This document shows, in pieces, positions 45,701 through 54,695 of a stretch of DNA of 64,000 bases. How positions within the stretch are numbered: position 1 is the first letter of the stretch; each line of letters starts with the position of its first letter. A program made the translations under genes and the position numbers. Source of the stretch: Glaciecola sp. XM2 (GTDB lineage: Bacteria > Pseudomonadota > Gammaproteobacteria > Enterobacterales > Alteromonadaceae); contig NZ_JAHEOJ010000024.1 in assembly GCF_018595715.1 (NCBI RefSeq), forward strand, positions 248,001 through 312,000. The letters are read 5' to 3'. The notes beneath the pieces are model-generated. The model was not told where the DNA came from and made no database searches. It was given only the letters and a program-made list of their open reading frames with translations.

Positions 45701-46853
45701 CGTCGAAAGTACCCACCCAAACTTCCTCATCCGAAACATAATAGAAGCTTCTCACATGTGGATTAGATAAACTTTCATTGTCGTCAAGGGCTCTAAATAA
45801 ACCCATGTTAATGGCGTTTCTGCTAATAAAATTAATACCCATACCATAAGTCGACAGCCAAACGTTTTTCTGGTCGTCGATGAGTAAATCGTTTATATCG
45901 TTGTTGGTGAGAGATTTAGTAGTCGGTAGTTCAGTTATTCTATTCAGTGCGCTATCTGCGGTGAAATGCTCCACCAATTGCAGATTATCATCTAATTTAA
46001 AAACGCCAGCGCCATAAACACCGAGCCAATAAGACTCGCTGTCGTATTGTTGAATCAGCAAAGTGGGTCTCTCACCGGAGAACTGCTGCATATATTGATG
46101 ATCAAAATAGTGCCGCCCACAAGGCGTTAAATCTTGTTTTTTAAAACACCATTTGTATTCGGCTCCGATATACTGTACGTCACCAGTTAAAGTCTTAAGA
46201 TAGACATCTGTTGTCGCCCCTTCGGCCCTGGGCAAGGTCATTGGTTGCAAGTTAAGACTTTGCTGATCCACCCAATAGTTATTTGCGTCTGAGTGCACAA
46301 AAACACTGCCATTGATATCGCTAAGCAATGAATAGTTGTGTTTAGATAAAAACTCGGTTGATGCTGTAACCGGGGTAAACTCATCAGATCCTGACTGCAT
46401 TTTAAATAGGTGTACGCGCTCTCTGTTAATAACTAGCATCCAGAGGCTAGAATCCTGATAAGCAAGATCTATAATTGTAAAATCGGAATATTGATTTCGA
46501 ATGTCATTAAGATTTAACGTTTCGAACGTATCGCCAATGGTATCGAATCGGAACAATGTGGATTCACCAGCAATAAAAAAACTCAGGTCTGACTCTTTTT
46601 CAATTTTTAAGACGCGCTTTTCTCGCAACTGGGGTGTATTGGTAGGATTAAAAACTCTAAATTCATTGCTGTCATACCGAACCAAACCGCCGTCTGTAGC
46701 CATCCAAACAAACCCTTTCGGATCTTGATAGATATCATTAACGGAGCTTTGTGGTAATCCTTGTTCAACGCTAATGTGGCGAACAACAATATCATTACCA
46801 TGAGTGTGTGAAACAAAAAAAAAGGTCAGAAAAACGAAAATTCTACAAAACAC
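42756..46853 (-). CDS. Hybrid two-component sensor/regulator (beta-propeller HTCS, GTG start)
   Basis: The 1365-residue protein combines sensor and regulator. In order: signal peptide, an extracytoplasmic beta-propeller of repeated units (about 25-690), a Y_Y_Y domain (about 715-790), one membrane helix (about 805, LLMYVLLFSLFTFTLYW), HisKA with HVSHEFRTPL (about 860), HATPase, a receiver with DVIISDVMMP (D near 1161) and an AraC-type helix-turn-helix at the C-terminus. The family often controls polysaccharide or nutrient use, but no such genes are beside it. Its neighbours are unknown exported proteins, so its target genes cannot be named. Confidence 0.95.
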   Translation of the reverse strand: MFCRIFVFLTFFFVSHTHGNDIVVRHISVEQGLPQSSVNDIYQDPKGFVWMATDGGLVRYDSNEFRVFNPTNTPQLREKRVLKIEKESDLSFFIAGESTLFRFDTIGDTFETLNLNDIRNQYSDFTIIDLAYQDSSLWMLVINRERVHLFKMQSGSDEFTPVTASTEFLSKHNYSLLSDINGSVFVHSDANNYWVDQQSLNLQPMTLPRAEGATTDVYLKTLTGDVQYIGAEYKWCFKKQDLTPCGRHYFDHQYMQQFSGERPTLLIQQYDSESYWLGVYGAGVFKLDDNLQLVEHFTADSALNRITELPTTKSLTNNDINDLLIDDQKNVWLSTYGMGINFISRNAINMGLFRALDDNESLSNPHVRSFYYVSDEEVWVGTFDGLNKVNLQTGLVERYLSPAGNKTSRYFVREIIPFDEQNLLVLFADNISGSPLWLFNVTSKKWKRFSVPDGLTPSGGGFTARFGQDLLWLSTVTDGVFTYDAKTESWQRPQWLNGHVADHIQTIYFDEDGSVWLGGLHGGLRYHFESKTLQIFGQNTHPSLSSDWVRSFLHDQRNRLWMGTNAGLYTVVQSIDSEDELNGSSPSKLDFEVVNKLAKETIYGILEDQDGVLWLSTNSGIIAYHPYTDTIQRLDINDGLQGLEFNTGAFLKTANEKLFFGGTQGFNYFQPRHMFTPQIEPLDIVITDLRILNQSLTVGQNVLGLQLEKAVNEINELTLQHFHEFFSIDFTLLDFSQSKDANYQYRVSDISDAWVEIEQNRAYFTGLADGTYTIELRAVDYSGNVLGQRQISVFQKAPWWRSTNALLMYVLLFSLFTFTLYWRRLERHRKQNERLQQAVDKRTLELNLALREKDHIFNHVSHEFRTPLTLINGITDNLINDNPDSKSTSSLASIKYQSNYLLRLVNQLLGLSRLDANDLDMGVEVSDTSIIIEQLLVPFLELCEQNQVKLEWQLEEHLHCVISQHDIAVIVNNLMSNAIKFTPSGGRINVSFRREDNRARLLIQDTGTGLSKEVLKHLWQPFYKGENAYKNQYFGTGLGLSLVKKTVHKHAGKIDIRNAQDKGCIAECWLPVKAKAVSTRQLKNIDLKDTELELDYLLPDETILDTQNELAEKHASILIVEDHSKLAQFIVNELSDTYHCYRAVDGSEGCALALKYQPDVIISDVMMPKMDGVEMCGVLKSDPATSHIPIIMLTAKSDHSSKLLGLQQKANLYMSKPFDMNELRLNVTNFVEDLNQLKEYYKQGILTEFGVNEQSFNKEKQFTDKLFKVLDEKFSGFEFDATHLASELSISEKQLQRKLKALIGSTPTQYIRTWRLNKSKMMLLKGQPVGNVAFDCGFNNQAYFSKCFKQEFGQTPTDFLSKSLP

Positions 46854-47209
46854 TATTTCTTATTTCATCCATAAATAAAAGTTTATCTTTTGTCGCATCT
46901 AATTGCCGAAGAACATTTATTGCTCATTCTCATTTTATGACCACAGAGCAGTATTATTTAAAATTAACGAATGTTTTTTAAATTTACAAACTAGGTTTGG
47001 TAATTGGCCAGATAACTTTGTACTGCTATTTTGTAAAATCAACAAGTATTGCTAACGTTTTTTATAAAAATTATACAAATCTATCTGCATTCGACCGCTA
47101 GCTTCTGCCCCACACTCGCCGGTTAACCTTCCCCTGTAAGAGTCGTAAAAGTATGATACTTCCTTGTTAGTCTACATTAGCCCAGACGCGCAGCGATTGT
47201 TCGTCTGGG
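46854..47209. other. 356-bp intergenic region, AT-rich, with a hairpin
   Basis: This region is AT-rich and upstream of the hybrid sensor gene, so its promoter is probably here. No open frame of interest is seen. At the other end CCCAGACG (47181-47188) pairs with CGTCTGGG (47202-47209) directly after the stop of the 187-residue gene; it is probably its terminator although no T-run is present. Confidence 0.5.
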
Positions 47210-47773
47210 TTATTCCACTGGAATGCGAACCACGCCTGATTGTGCATGAAGGTCACCTACAATCCAGATTTGTTCAAACGGATGCGATTGACTAAACACA
47301 ATCTTATCGCCCACCGCTTTTATTTTTTCTGCATTCCAACGAGGGTGTGCATTTCTGATCACCAGCCAAGTGTGCGAACTGTCGTAATGCTTATGAGACT
47401 TTTGTTCCAATATACGATTTAAGGCTTTGAGCAAGCGCTGCTCAGCAGTTGAGCTTTCTTTCAAAAGTGCCAGGGCTGATTTAGTGTGCTCACTTAGCGC
47501 TTTACCAAGAATCGACATAGCCTCTTGCTCGGTGCCATACAAATGGGCAATTTCGATATCTACCCGTTTATTATTCAGCATACAACTTACGTCAGGCTTG
47601 GCCGGTTGATTGTTACGTATAAAGGTCAACTGATCTTCAAACTTTTCGTTGTACCATTGAATAAACACTTCAGCGGCCTGCCGCTCCCAAGCGGCTTTAT
47701 CATCAGCACTGGCATTGAGCGAGGCACTATTTTGATGGTTTGATGGAATAAACACGCTCCGAGTTGTTCGCAT
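47210..47773 (-). CDS. Conserved-looking cytoplasmic protein, unknown function (187 residues)
   Basis: I do not recognise this protein with certainty. It has no signal or membrane segment. The middle part reads KPDVSCMLNNKRVDIEIAH, where the spacing D...DIEI is similar to the D...(D/E)xK pattern of some nucleases, but the Lys is missing after EI. The C-terminal half is a mix of helices and strands (HTWLVIRNAHPRWN, QIWIVGDLHAQSG). The start ATG lacks a good ribosome binding site, so the true start could differ. Confidence 0.55.
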   Translation of the reverse strand: MRTTRSVFIPSNHQNSASLNASADDKAAWERQAAEVFIQWYNEKFEDQLTFIRNNQPAKPDVSCMLNNKRVDIEIAHLYGTEQEAMSILGKALSEHTKSALALLKESSTAEQRLLKALNRILEQKSHKHYDSSHTWLVIRNAHPRWNAEKIKAVGDKIVFSQSHPFEQIWIVGDLHAQSGVVRIPVE

Positions 47774-47959
47774 TCATTGAGACGAGAATGAGTATGGCCT
47801 AAATGCTGTTTAACGGTCAAGGTACGCAGAGCAATGCCACAACTGATACACCTTCGCACTTGTTGATACTGATCAATACGGCAAAACAACAACTTGTTAA
47901 CATGATAATCAGGTCAGTAAAAGGCAAATGTTAGCCTTTGCATCTAGGAGTACTGCAGA

Positions 47960-48439
47960 ATGAAACCGTTGGTCGTATCTCGCTATTTTATGCTTGCAAG
48001 CGCGTGCATATTTACACTGCTGCTGAGTGCTTGTAGCACTGAGTTCTCTGAGTCGGTGCGAAAGCTAACGTATCCACCAGACTTTAACTATACCAAAAGC
48101 GAAGACGTACGCTCTGAAATGCATGCGCTTGCGCAACAAATGCTACTTTTGGAGGGAGCGCTAGATTTTGCTCCAGACGATGCGTCAACGGATATACAAG
48201 TCAGTACTGAAGAAAAGCGTATGCAAGTTTTAAATGCCTTAGAAGGCATGCTAAACGCGGCCTCGAAGTTGCAGGAAGGCGATCAAGGCGGAAATCATCC
48301 CTTCTTGCAAGACCACCTTAATGACTTCGTGAGCAAAATCAGTAAGGCCAAAAATGCAGCGTCATTGGCAGAGCCGAATTATTATTACGCAGGAAAAGTA
48401 TCGGGCGGATGTACCAACTGTCACGCGATTAACCGATAG
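47960..48439 (+). CDS. Lipoprotein c-type cytochrome with C-terminal CxxCH (cyt c'-like)
   Basis: The 159-residue protein has a lipobox (LLLSACS), a helical middle part with an Ala/Gln/Glu-rich pattern and a single heme site CTNCHAINR at the very end. A C-terminal CxxCH in a helical bundle is the mark of cytochrome c'/class II c-type proteins. It would be anchored in a membrane facing the periplasm. It converges with the SOUL heme-binding lipoprotein gene. Confidence 0.8.
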   Translation: MKPLVVSRYFMLASACIFTLLLSACSTEFSESVRKLTYPPDFNYTKSEDVRSEMHALAQQMLLLEGALDFAPDDASTDIQVSTEEKRMQVLNALEGMLNAASKLQEGDQGGNHPFLQDHLNDFVSKISKAKNAASLAEPNYYYAGKVSGGCTNCHAINR

Positions 48440-48469
48440 CTTAAATATCTGTACGATGGCTGAGGCAAA

Positions 48470-49093
48470 TTACTCGATTTCGATCAAAATCTCATTATGG
48501 CGAAACATTGGTATCGTTAGCGGGCCGTTATAACCGGCCTGAATGGGTTTGGATATTTGCGTGTAGCCGTTTGCATTTATCCAAGCTTGTAACTCGTTGG
48601 TATAGCGCTCGATGTTGCCATCTCTTAGCGTGCCGTTAAACTTAATTGCGGCCACTTTATAGTCGCTCACCTCTGTTACCACAACATCCGGATCGGTTGG
48701 GGTGGGCGTAGTCTCAAGCGTAAAATGCTTTGGCATAACAAATGACATCATCTGGCCATTACCGCTTTCATCCATAAATACCGGTGCGGTCATCGCAATT
48801 TCAGTACCTTTTGCTTGCTTCTCGTCCATGAAAACAGGGGCTGTCATGGCAATTTCTTTTGCCCCTTGGTTTGCACCGGTAATGTAGCTGAACAACTTTC
48901 TAAAGGCGCTGTTACGGCCACTGTCCTGCATGCTGGCAGACACTAAAATCATTGAGTCGTAGTTACGCACTTCAATTTGCTTAGCCTCATCGGCACTGAT
49001 TAAGGTATAGGGTGCGCTTTCTACACCGCTGTCCCCAAATACGGAGCAACCTGTTAAACCAAGTACTGCCAAGCCTACAAACAATAGTTTCAT
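48470..49093 (-). CDS. SOUL-family heme-binding lipoprotein
   Basis: I start it at ATG 49093, after GGAG, giving MKLLFVGLAVLGLTGCSVFG with a lipobox (LTGC); the longer frame to 49174 adds an unlikely tail. The protein is 207 residues. EVRNYDSMILVSASM, EIAMTAPVFMDE and FVMPKHFTLETTP are characteristic of the SOUL/HBP family, which binds heme or tetrapyrroles. The EIAMTAPVFMDE block is present twice, 30 bp apart, suggesting a short internal duplication. Confidence 0.85.
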   Translation of the reverse strand: MKLLFVGLAVLGLTGCSVFGDSGVESAPYTLISADEAKQIEVRNYDSMILVSASMQDSGRNSAFRKLFSYITGANQGAKEIAMTAPVFMDEKQAKGTEIAMTAPVFMDESGNGQMMSFVMPKHFTLETTPTPTDPDVVVTEVSDYKVAAIKFNGTLRDGNIERYTNELQAWINANGYTQISKPIQAGYNGPLTIPMFRHNEILIEIE

Positions 49094-49311
49094 AACCACT
49101 CCAATTTCAAAAGGCGCTCGGCCAATCGCGTTTGGCCATTCATATCTAATGGGTTTTGTACGTAAGTTAAACAATCTAGACCAAAGGATGAGGCAATCAC
49201 CCTGATCACACGGCTTTGTTCACTTGCAAGGTGTCATCACAATGTTATGATTTTGTAAAAGCTGCGCCCGCTATGCGTTGCGCCACACTTAAATGCACAG
49301 GGAAATCATCT

Positions 49312-50313
49312 ATGTCTACAGATACGACTTTTAAAGCGCTAGTGGTTCGCCAAAACGACGACAATACATTTAGTAAACAAATTGAGGAGCGCACAGTCTC
49401 ACAATTACCAGAAAACGAACTGCTCATTGAAGTACATTATTCGTCATTAAACTTCAAAGATGCGATGTCGGCCAGCGGCAACAAACAAATCACTAGAGAG
49501 TTTCCCCACACCCCAGGTATTGACGCCGCCGGCGTTGTAGTCAGTGATGCATCAGGCACCTTTGAGGCTGGCCAACAAATACTGGTCTTTGGCTATGATT
49601 TGGGCATGAACACCGATGGTGGATTGGGCCAAATGATCTCTATCCCAGCAAACTGGGCGGTCGCTTGCCCAAACACACTGACGTTAAAAGAAGCCATGAT
49701 ATATGGCACTGGCGGACTGACCGCTGCGTTGTGTATTCAAAAACTCGAAAAACTCGGTGCAAAACCCAGTGATGGGCCTGTTGCCGTAAGCGGCGCAACC
49801 GGCGGCGTAGGTAGTATCAGTGTGGCATTGTTACATCAACTTGGATATGAAGTGGTCGCATTTTCAGGCAAGCCAGAGAAGGGTGATTACCTAAAAACCT
49901 TAGGCGCATCGCAGGTGTTACATCGTGATGAAATCAACAAAGTCCAAGAGCGTCCAGTGGGTCGTGAGCTATGGGCTAATGCCATTGATACCTTAGGCGG
50001 AGACTACCTCGCCAACCTGCTCAAGCAAGTGAAGTCTGGTGGCGCTGTGGCGGCATGCGGCTTAGCCTCTTCTCCTATGTTTTCGATGACGGTTATCCCC
50101 TTTATTACCCGCGGCGTGTCGTTATTGGGTATTGATTCTGTGTTTATTCCTCTTGAAGATAAACAAGCGATTTGGCAACGCGTTGCTAGTGATATGAAAC
50201 TCGATAATCTTGAGAGCTATTGCGAAGAGATAACGCTTGAACAAACCCCTGAATACCTAGACCGCTTTTTTAAAGGGGCAGTAGTCGGGCGCTATGTAGT
50301 CAGTTTACGCTAA
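49312..50313 (+). CDS. acuI: YhdH/AcuI-type acrylyl-CoA reductase (MDR superfamily)
   Basis: The 333-residue zinc-free reductase begins MSTDTTFKALVVRQ at ATG 49312 after AGGGAAA. NFKDAMSASG, GIDAAGVV, GATGGVGSISVALL and GIDSVFIPLE are signatures of the YhdH/AcuI group, which reduces acryloyl-CoA with NADPH. In marine bacteria AcuI protects against acrylate from DMSP; no dddP/dmd genes are near, so a housekeeping detox role is as likely. The upstream extension to 49216 is probably not translated. Confidence 0.88.
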   Translation: MSTDTTFKALVVRQNDDNTFSKQIEERTVSQLPENELLIEVHYSSLNFKDAMSASGNKQITREFPHTPGIDAAGVVVSDASGTFEAGQQILVFGYDLGMNTDGGLGQMISIPANWAVACPNTLTLKEAMIYGTGGLTAALCIQKLEKLGAKPSDGPVAVSGATGGVGSISVALLHQLGYEVVAFSGKPEKGDYLKTLGASQVLHRDEINKVQERPVGRELWANAIDTLGGDYLANLLKQVKSGGAVAACGLASSPMFSMTVIPFITRGVSLLGIDSVFIPLEDKQAIWQRVASDMKLDNLESYCEEITLEQTPEYLDRFFKGAVVGRYVVSLR

Positions 50314-50440
50314 ACGATTGCATGGCCAAAATACCTTGGCGCAACGGCGCCAAGTGTCACAATCAGATAATTTTCATCCTAAACACACTTAGGATATAGT
50401 CAACAAAACGCACAGAATCGCAGTATGATGGAGCAGTAGA

Positions 50441-50815
50441 ATGTCTAAAGGGTCTCGAGTCAAATCACAAAAAGAAGCAAAACAACAAGCGGCTTTGCAA
50501 GCGCAAGCTCAAGAAGCCGAGCAACAGCAAAAGGCCGAAGCAGACAAACCAAAATACAGTGCCTTTACCAACCCTAAAAACATTAACTGGGTGATCCTCT
50601 CCGGTGCAATGGCCGCTATGGTGATTGTATTGATGTTTATGCCGCAGCAGCTCGGGGCCGGTATCACCTCAGTTTACAGTATTATGCTATGGACCGGATT
50701 ATTTGGACTCACGCTGTTTCGCTACTTTGGTAAAAAGGGCATGACGGGATTTTTCACAGGCTCCGTGGCAGGCATGTTATTGCATATATTCGCACCTGTT
50801 CTGCAAAGCCTATAG
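50441..50815 (+). CDS. Small membrane protein, unknown function (124 residues)
   Basis: I do not recognise it. The first 40 residues are Gln/Ala/Lys/Glu-rich (KEAKQQAALQAQAQEAEQQQ) and likely helical or coiled-coil; three hydrophobic segments follow (about 52-68, 77-92, 102-120). GGAG lies 7 nt upstream of the ATG. It sits between the acuI-like gene and the retropepsin-like gene. Confidence 0.7.
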   Translation: MSKGSRVKSQKEAKQQAALQAQAQEAEQQQKAEADKPKYSAFTNPKNINWVILSGAMAAMVIVLMFMPQQLGAGITSVYSIMLWTGLFGLTLFRYFGKKGMTGFFTGSVAGMLLHIFAPVLQSL

Positions 50816-51001
50816 CGCCTTGCCTACAAACGCAAAAATAGCGCTTATAAGCTGTTTGTGAACATCAGCGTCAATGCAATGTGACACAAAGAGCGAAACG
50901 GTGACCGTGGATAATGAGCAAACATCGCGATTCATAAGTACAAGTATAAACAGAAGTGCACATCGCCTAGCGTGCGCTCGCTTACCATCGGAGAAGACAA
51001 T

Positions 51002-51526
51002 TTGACTGACCAAACCCCAGCTCAACACAATTCTGCACTGGGACTATGGATGTTCATAGGGGCATTCGTGGTCGGTTTTGCGTTGTTGGTTATGTATTTC
51101 TCTGGCATGCTCGACCGTCAATACAATCCCAATCAGGCACCCTCTTCGGTAGTTACCGCATCGGGCGTAGAAGTGCGGTTGAAGCAAAATACTATGGGCC
51201 ACTATGTATTAAACGGTGAGATCAATGGAAATACCGTCACGTTTTTACTCGATACCGGCGCTACCAACGTGTCGATTGGCGCGCATCTGGCGCAGCAACT
51301 AGGACTACAACCGGGTCGTCGATATCTAGCGCAGACAGCCAATGGCACGGTCAGCGTTGCGCAAACCAATATTCGCGAACTAAAAATTGGTGAGATTACC
51401 TTGCAAAACGTAGACGCTAATTTAAATCCAGGCATGCGATCAGACAAAATTCTCTTAGGCATGAGCGCTCTGAAACAACTTGAGTGGGCGCAGCGTGGAG
51501 ACGAACTTACACTGCGCACCTTATAG
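51002..51526 (+). CDS. Membrane-anchored retropepsin-like aspartic protease (TTG start)
   Basis: I start it at TTG 51002, where GGAG sits 8 nt upstream, giving 174 residues; the frame to GTG 50972 has no such site. One membrane segment (about 14-34, LWMFIGAFVVGFALLVM) is followed by a single retropepsin fold with FLLDTGATNVSIG and ILLGMSALKQL. This is the TIGR02281-type clan AA group, acting in the periplasm. The substrate is unknown. A dimer is required to form the active site. Confidence 0.85.
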   Translation: MTDQTPAQHNSALGLWMFIGAFVVGFALLVMYFSGMLDRQYNPNQAPSSVVTASGVEVRLKQNTMGHYVLNGEINGNTVTFLLDTGATNVSIGAHLAQQLGLQPGRRYLAQTANGTVSVAQTNIRELKIGEITLQNVDANLNPGMRSDKILLGMSALKQLEWAQRGDELTLRTL

Positions 51527-51545
51527 AAGGGTTAATAAAAGCCGA

Positions 51546-52751
51546 TCACATCGGCTTAACCACAACTCCCGCATGATCAGACAAACGCGTTATCAACGCA
51601 TCTCCCATTGCAGATGCCGGCGTCCAAAACCCACCGGCTAAATCATCAGTATCTTTGGCTAAACAAAGTGCTGCTTGAGACAGCATTTTTGCTGTACTGC
51701 CGTATCCTGGGTCTTTATCACCTGTGACCTGAACCACTTGTGTTTGACCATCCGATAAGGTGGCATAAAAGCGCATATCAAACATGCCTTTTTCTTGCGC
51801 TTCAGGTGACGGGCCTTCTCCGGGTTTTGGCAATACATATTTGGCGAGTAAGTTACGCACCGGGCCAATACTGGCAGCGGCAACAAAGGCGCCAAGCCCT
51901 AAGGTTGCCATCCATGCCGCGGAGCCTTTTTTCGCAGACATCGCTTCATCGTATCTAAATTCTTTACCATAAAGGCCATTGAGCAAAGCATTTGAACGGT
52001 GCACGATGCGTTCATTTATTGCGGCCATTACAAATGGCATCGTCCAGATCCCAAGCGCCTCATCAAACTCTGCTTTTTTGTGGTTTTTTTGTCGAAGCGA
52101 GAAGGGATGATCGCTTCCACACAGCACGTATGGGTTCACCAATAGTTTTTTCAAACTTGGGTTTTCACCGGCTTCTTTTAGCACGTTTAGTAAACTCGCT
52201 ACGGTTCCTCCTGAGGCCGCACCTTTAAGTTTGTAAACACGCATTTTGATTTGAGAGGCTGGGTTGCCGGTTTTCTCAATTGCCATGCGCTGAGACATAT
52301 ACACCCCTAAATCGGACGGAATAGAATCAAACCCAGCGCAATTGACGATGCGCGCGCCTGATGCTTTCGCTTGCTCTTCGTACTTATCGAGCATAGCTCG
52401 TATCCACTGAGGCTCACCGGTAAGATCGCAATAATCGGTGCCTGTTTGCACGCATGCTCTGACTAATGTCTCGCCGTACAGCGCATATGGACCCACCGTC
52501 GAGATGATCACATTGGCCTTCTTGCACAGCTGCGTGAGCGCCGCTTCGTCGCTAGCATCTGCCACAAAATGCTCAAGCTCGGTCAACCCATGCTCTTGTT
52601 TTAATGCTTTAAGCTTGCCTTCGTCGCGCCCAGCAATCGCCCAAGTAAATTCCTCTTGTGAGAATTGCTTTAAATACGCCACCATAATCTGGCCCACAAA
52701 TGAGGTGGCGCCATACAGCATTAGGTCAAACTCTTTCTTTTCCTTTCGCAT
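51546..52751 (-). CDS. Saccharopine dehydrogenase-like NAD(P)-binding oxidoreductase
   Basis: The 401-residue protein has an N-terminal Rossmann fold (LMLYGATSFVGQIMVAYL) and the NCAGFDSIPSDLGVY block of the saccharopine dehydrogenase/trans-acting enoyl reductase group. Relatives act on diverse amino or fatty-acyl substrates, so the substrate is unknown. It overlaps no gene and is probably a single transcript. Confidence 0.85.
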   Translation of the reverse strand: MRKEKKEFDLMLYGATSFVGQIMVAYLKQFSQEEFTWAIAGRDEGKLKALKQEHGLTELEHFVADASDEAALTQLCKKANVIISTVGPYALYGETLVRACVQTGTDYCDLTGEPQWIRAMLDKYEEQAKASGARIVNCAGFDSIPSDLGVYMSQRMAIEKTGNPASQIKMRVYKLKGAASGGTVASLLNVLKEAGENPSLKKLLVNPYVLCGSDHPFSLRQKNHKKAEFDEALGIWTMPFVMAAINERIVHRSNALLNGLYGKEFRYDEAMSAKKGSAAWMATLGLGAFVAAASIGPVRNLLAKYVLPKPGEGPSPEAQEKGMFDMRFYATLSDGQTQVVQVTGDKDPGYGSTAKMLSQAALCLAKDTDDLAGGFWTPASAMGDALITRLSDHAGVVVKPM

Positions 52752-52816
52752 AAGTTTCTTCTTATTATTTTAAGGTAGATGGATAATCGGCTAGCATAAC
52801 GAGTCACACGTGATTA

Positions 52817-53869
52817 TCAAGTCGCGTCCTCGCCTTTTATTGGCTCATCATTTAACGCTTTAAGCTGCTCTTTTAGCGCTGTTAGCTTGGCTTGTAAGGA
52901 TTCTTTTTGTTCCCCTGAGGCTTCTTTAAGTGATGTTTCACATGTAGCGATATTCGCTTGTAGCTCAGCTATTGATTGCTCTCGACGTTCCGCTTCTTCA
53001 GCTTTATCAAATACGACATTTTCGGCAATGGTGTCACTAGTGCTCGCAGTTTGTTTAGGTGTGTAATTAGGTATTACCTTACTTTCGTCTGGCATTTTAC
53101 GCTGATTCATAATGCTCGGAGACATCACCTCTACGCCCTGTCCATGCAGTGCGTCGAGGACTTCTCTACGTAAATTTGAGCGAGCGCTGAGTAGACTTTT
53201 CACATCTGCGAGCATCCCGCTCACTTTATAGGTAATCGCAAAATTGCCAAGCTCGAGTACTTGAACAAATGGGTCGGTGAGCTTGGCATTTTGCGCCGCT
53301 TGCAGCAGCAGTGTTTCTACCTCGCTGTGATGAACGTCATAGCCCAGAGAAAGGGTGGTATACACAATGCATCCTGAGCTGCGCGTAACGGAAATAGGAT
53401 GGCTCACCAAATAAGTATTAGGCAACGCCACCAGCTCTCGATTTTCGGTTTGAAGCTCCGTATCGAGCAAACCTCTTTGCACAACACGACCAAACAAATC
53501 GCCCACTTGAATAAAATCACCGGTTCTAAATGGATGTGTGACCCGCAACATCGTTCCCGCCATGATGTTTGAAAAAATAGTGCTCGACGAAAAGGCAAAG
53601 ATACCCGAAATCAACAGACCAATAAGCGCAATAACTTGATTACGCGAACTGTCGCTTACCGGCAGTGCCAAGGCGATTGCCACCACGCCAACCAGGGTTA
53701 GCACCAGCATCGTTAGCTGTCGTGAGAACAAACGTTCATTGCCCGCATCTTTGTGCCGCTTAATTAACAATACGTGTGCCAACCATAAAACGCCGCCCAC
53801 AATACATATGGTGATCGCCATGGGGACAAACAAGCTCATGGTGTCAGTGATGTTTTGCCAAATCGTCAT
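52817..53869 (-). CDS. MscS-type mechanosensitive ion channel
   Basis: The 350-residue protein has three N-terminal membrane segments, with the pore helix in the GLLISGIFAFSSSTIFSNIM stretch, then the MscS beta domain (GDFIQVGDLFGRVVQRGLL) and the alpha/beta domain. A coiled-coil tail (about 290-345, EAEERREQSIAELQ) is an extra. AGGA lies near its ATG. It protects cells against osmotic downshock in general; regulation by the tail is speculative. Confidence 0.93.
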   Translation of the reverse strand: MTIWQNITDTMSLFVPMAITICIVGGVLWLAHVLLIKRHKDAGNERLFSRQLTMLVLTLVGVVAIALALPVSDSSRNQVIALIGLLISGIFAFSSSTIFSNIMAGTMLRVTHPFRTGDFIQVGDLFGRVVQRGLLDTELQTENRELVALPNTYLVSHPISVTRSSGCIVYTTLSLGYDVHHSEVETLLLQAAQNAKLTDPFVQVLELGNFAITYKVSGMLADVKSLLSARSNLRREVLDALHGQGVEVMSPSIMNQRKMPDESKVIPNYTPKQTASTSDTIAENVVFDKAEEAERREQSIAELQANIATCETSLKEASGEQKESLQAKLTALKEQLKALNDEPIKGEDAT

Positions 53870-53972
53870 ACGTCAATTCCTCTGGTAAGCGCTATTCATA
53901 CCGATGCGGTTATACCCTAGTTGCTTGCAGGGCGTTTATCAAATCACGTGTTTGTAGAGCAAAGCGCCGTGT

Positions 53973-54695
53973 TTAAAGCGCTCGCTTTTTTAATGCCGAA
54001 TAATATGGCATCACTTCATCTACAACGCTTTGCTGAGATGCATTTAACACGATGTCTGGTGATGTTACTGCTGCAAATCCCGTCGATGCTTCAACACTAT
54101 GATACCAATGTGACGCCCATACACCGTCACTTGTGCGCTTGCCCGCAGGCCAGTTCAGCATCTTCTCATCAAAAGCTATGTTTAAGCGAGCGCATACTTG
54201 AGATAAATAATGCACGGGATCACGCAACACATCGGCCGCATCAATGATGGGAATATCGCTTATCCTTGTGATAGATGAAATGGCCTCATAAAGCTCAAAT
54301 TGACGGACAATACCAATATCATCTACCGAGCACTCACCACGGCTGTTGGTATATGAGTTGACCACATAAACGGGATCGCGAATTAAAAAGCAGTGCAACA
54401 ACGACTTGGTCCATGACAAATCACACCCCGCTAACATGTGATGTGTCATATGCTTTTGGTATAACAATGGCGTTTGGCATGCACCATTGACCATGTCATG
54501 TGCGACCGCTTCATAACTTGAGGGCTGAGAGGCAAGGATCTCATCAAACATGGGATGTGGATGTTGAGTTTGCGCCAAGTAGAAGGCATAAAATGGCTCA
54601 TCAATCACACTGCAGTCTGCGCGGTTTTCCCAACTTCTCATCATGGCGGTTGAAATGTTTCGTGGCCCCGACCACATGCAAATGCGTTTAACCAT
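53973..54695 (-). CDS. Sulfotransferase-like protein coupled to a class IV aminotransferase
   Basis: The 240-residue protein has a P-loop-like 5'-phosphosulfate motif near the N-terminus (MWSGPRNISTAMMRSW) and CFLIRDPVYVVNS, which corresponds to the 3'-phosphate loop of PAPS-dependent sulfotransferases. It overlaps the aminotransferase gene by 8 bp, so they are translationally coupled and probably act in one pathway. The acceptor substrate is unknown. Confidence 0.75.
   Translation of the reverse strand: MVKRICMWSGPRNISTAMMRSWENRADCSVIDEPFYAFYLAQTQHPHPMFDEILASQPSSYEAVAHDMVNGACQTPLLYQKHMTHHMLAGCDLSWTKSLLHCFLIRDPVYVVNSYTNSRGECSVDDIGIVRQFELYEAISSITRISDIPIIDAADVLRDPVHYLSQVCARLNIAFDEKMLNWPAGKRTSDGVWASHWYHSVEASTGFAAVTSPDIVLNASQQSVVDEVMPYYSALKKRAL

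Noticed and set aside
47626-47892. 88-residue frame with a CxxC and His residues upstream of the 187-residue gene
   Set aside because: It overlaps the better frame, starts with a poor TTG and shows no clear domain; kept only as a reminder that the 187-residue start is uncertain.
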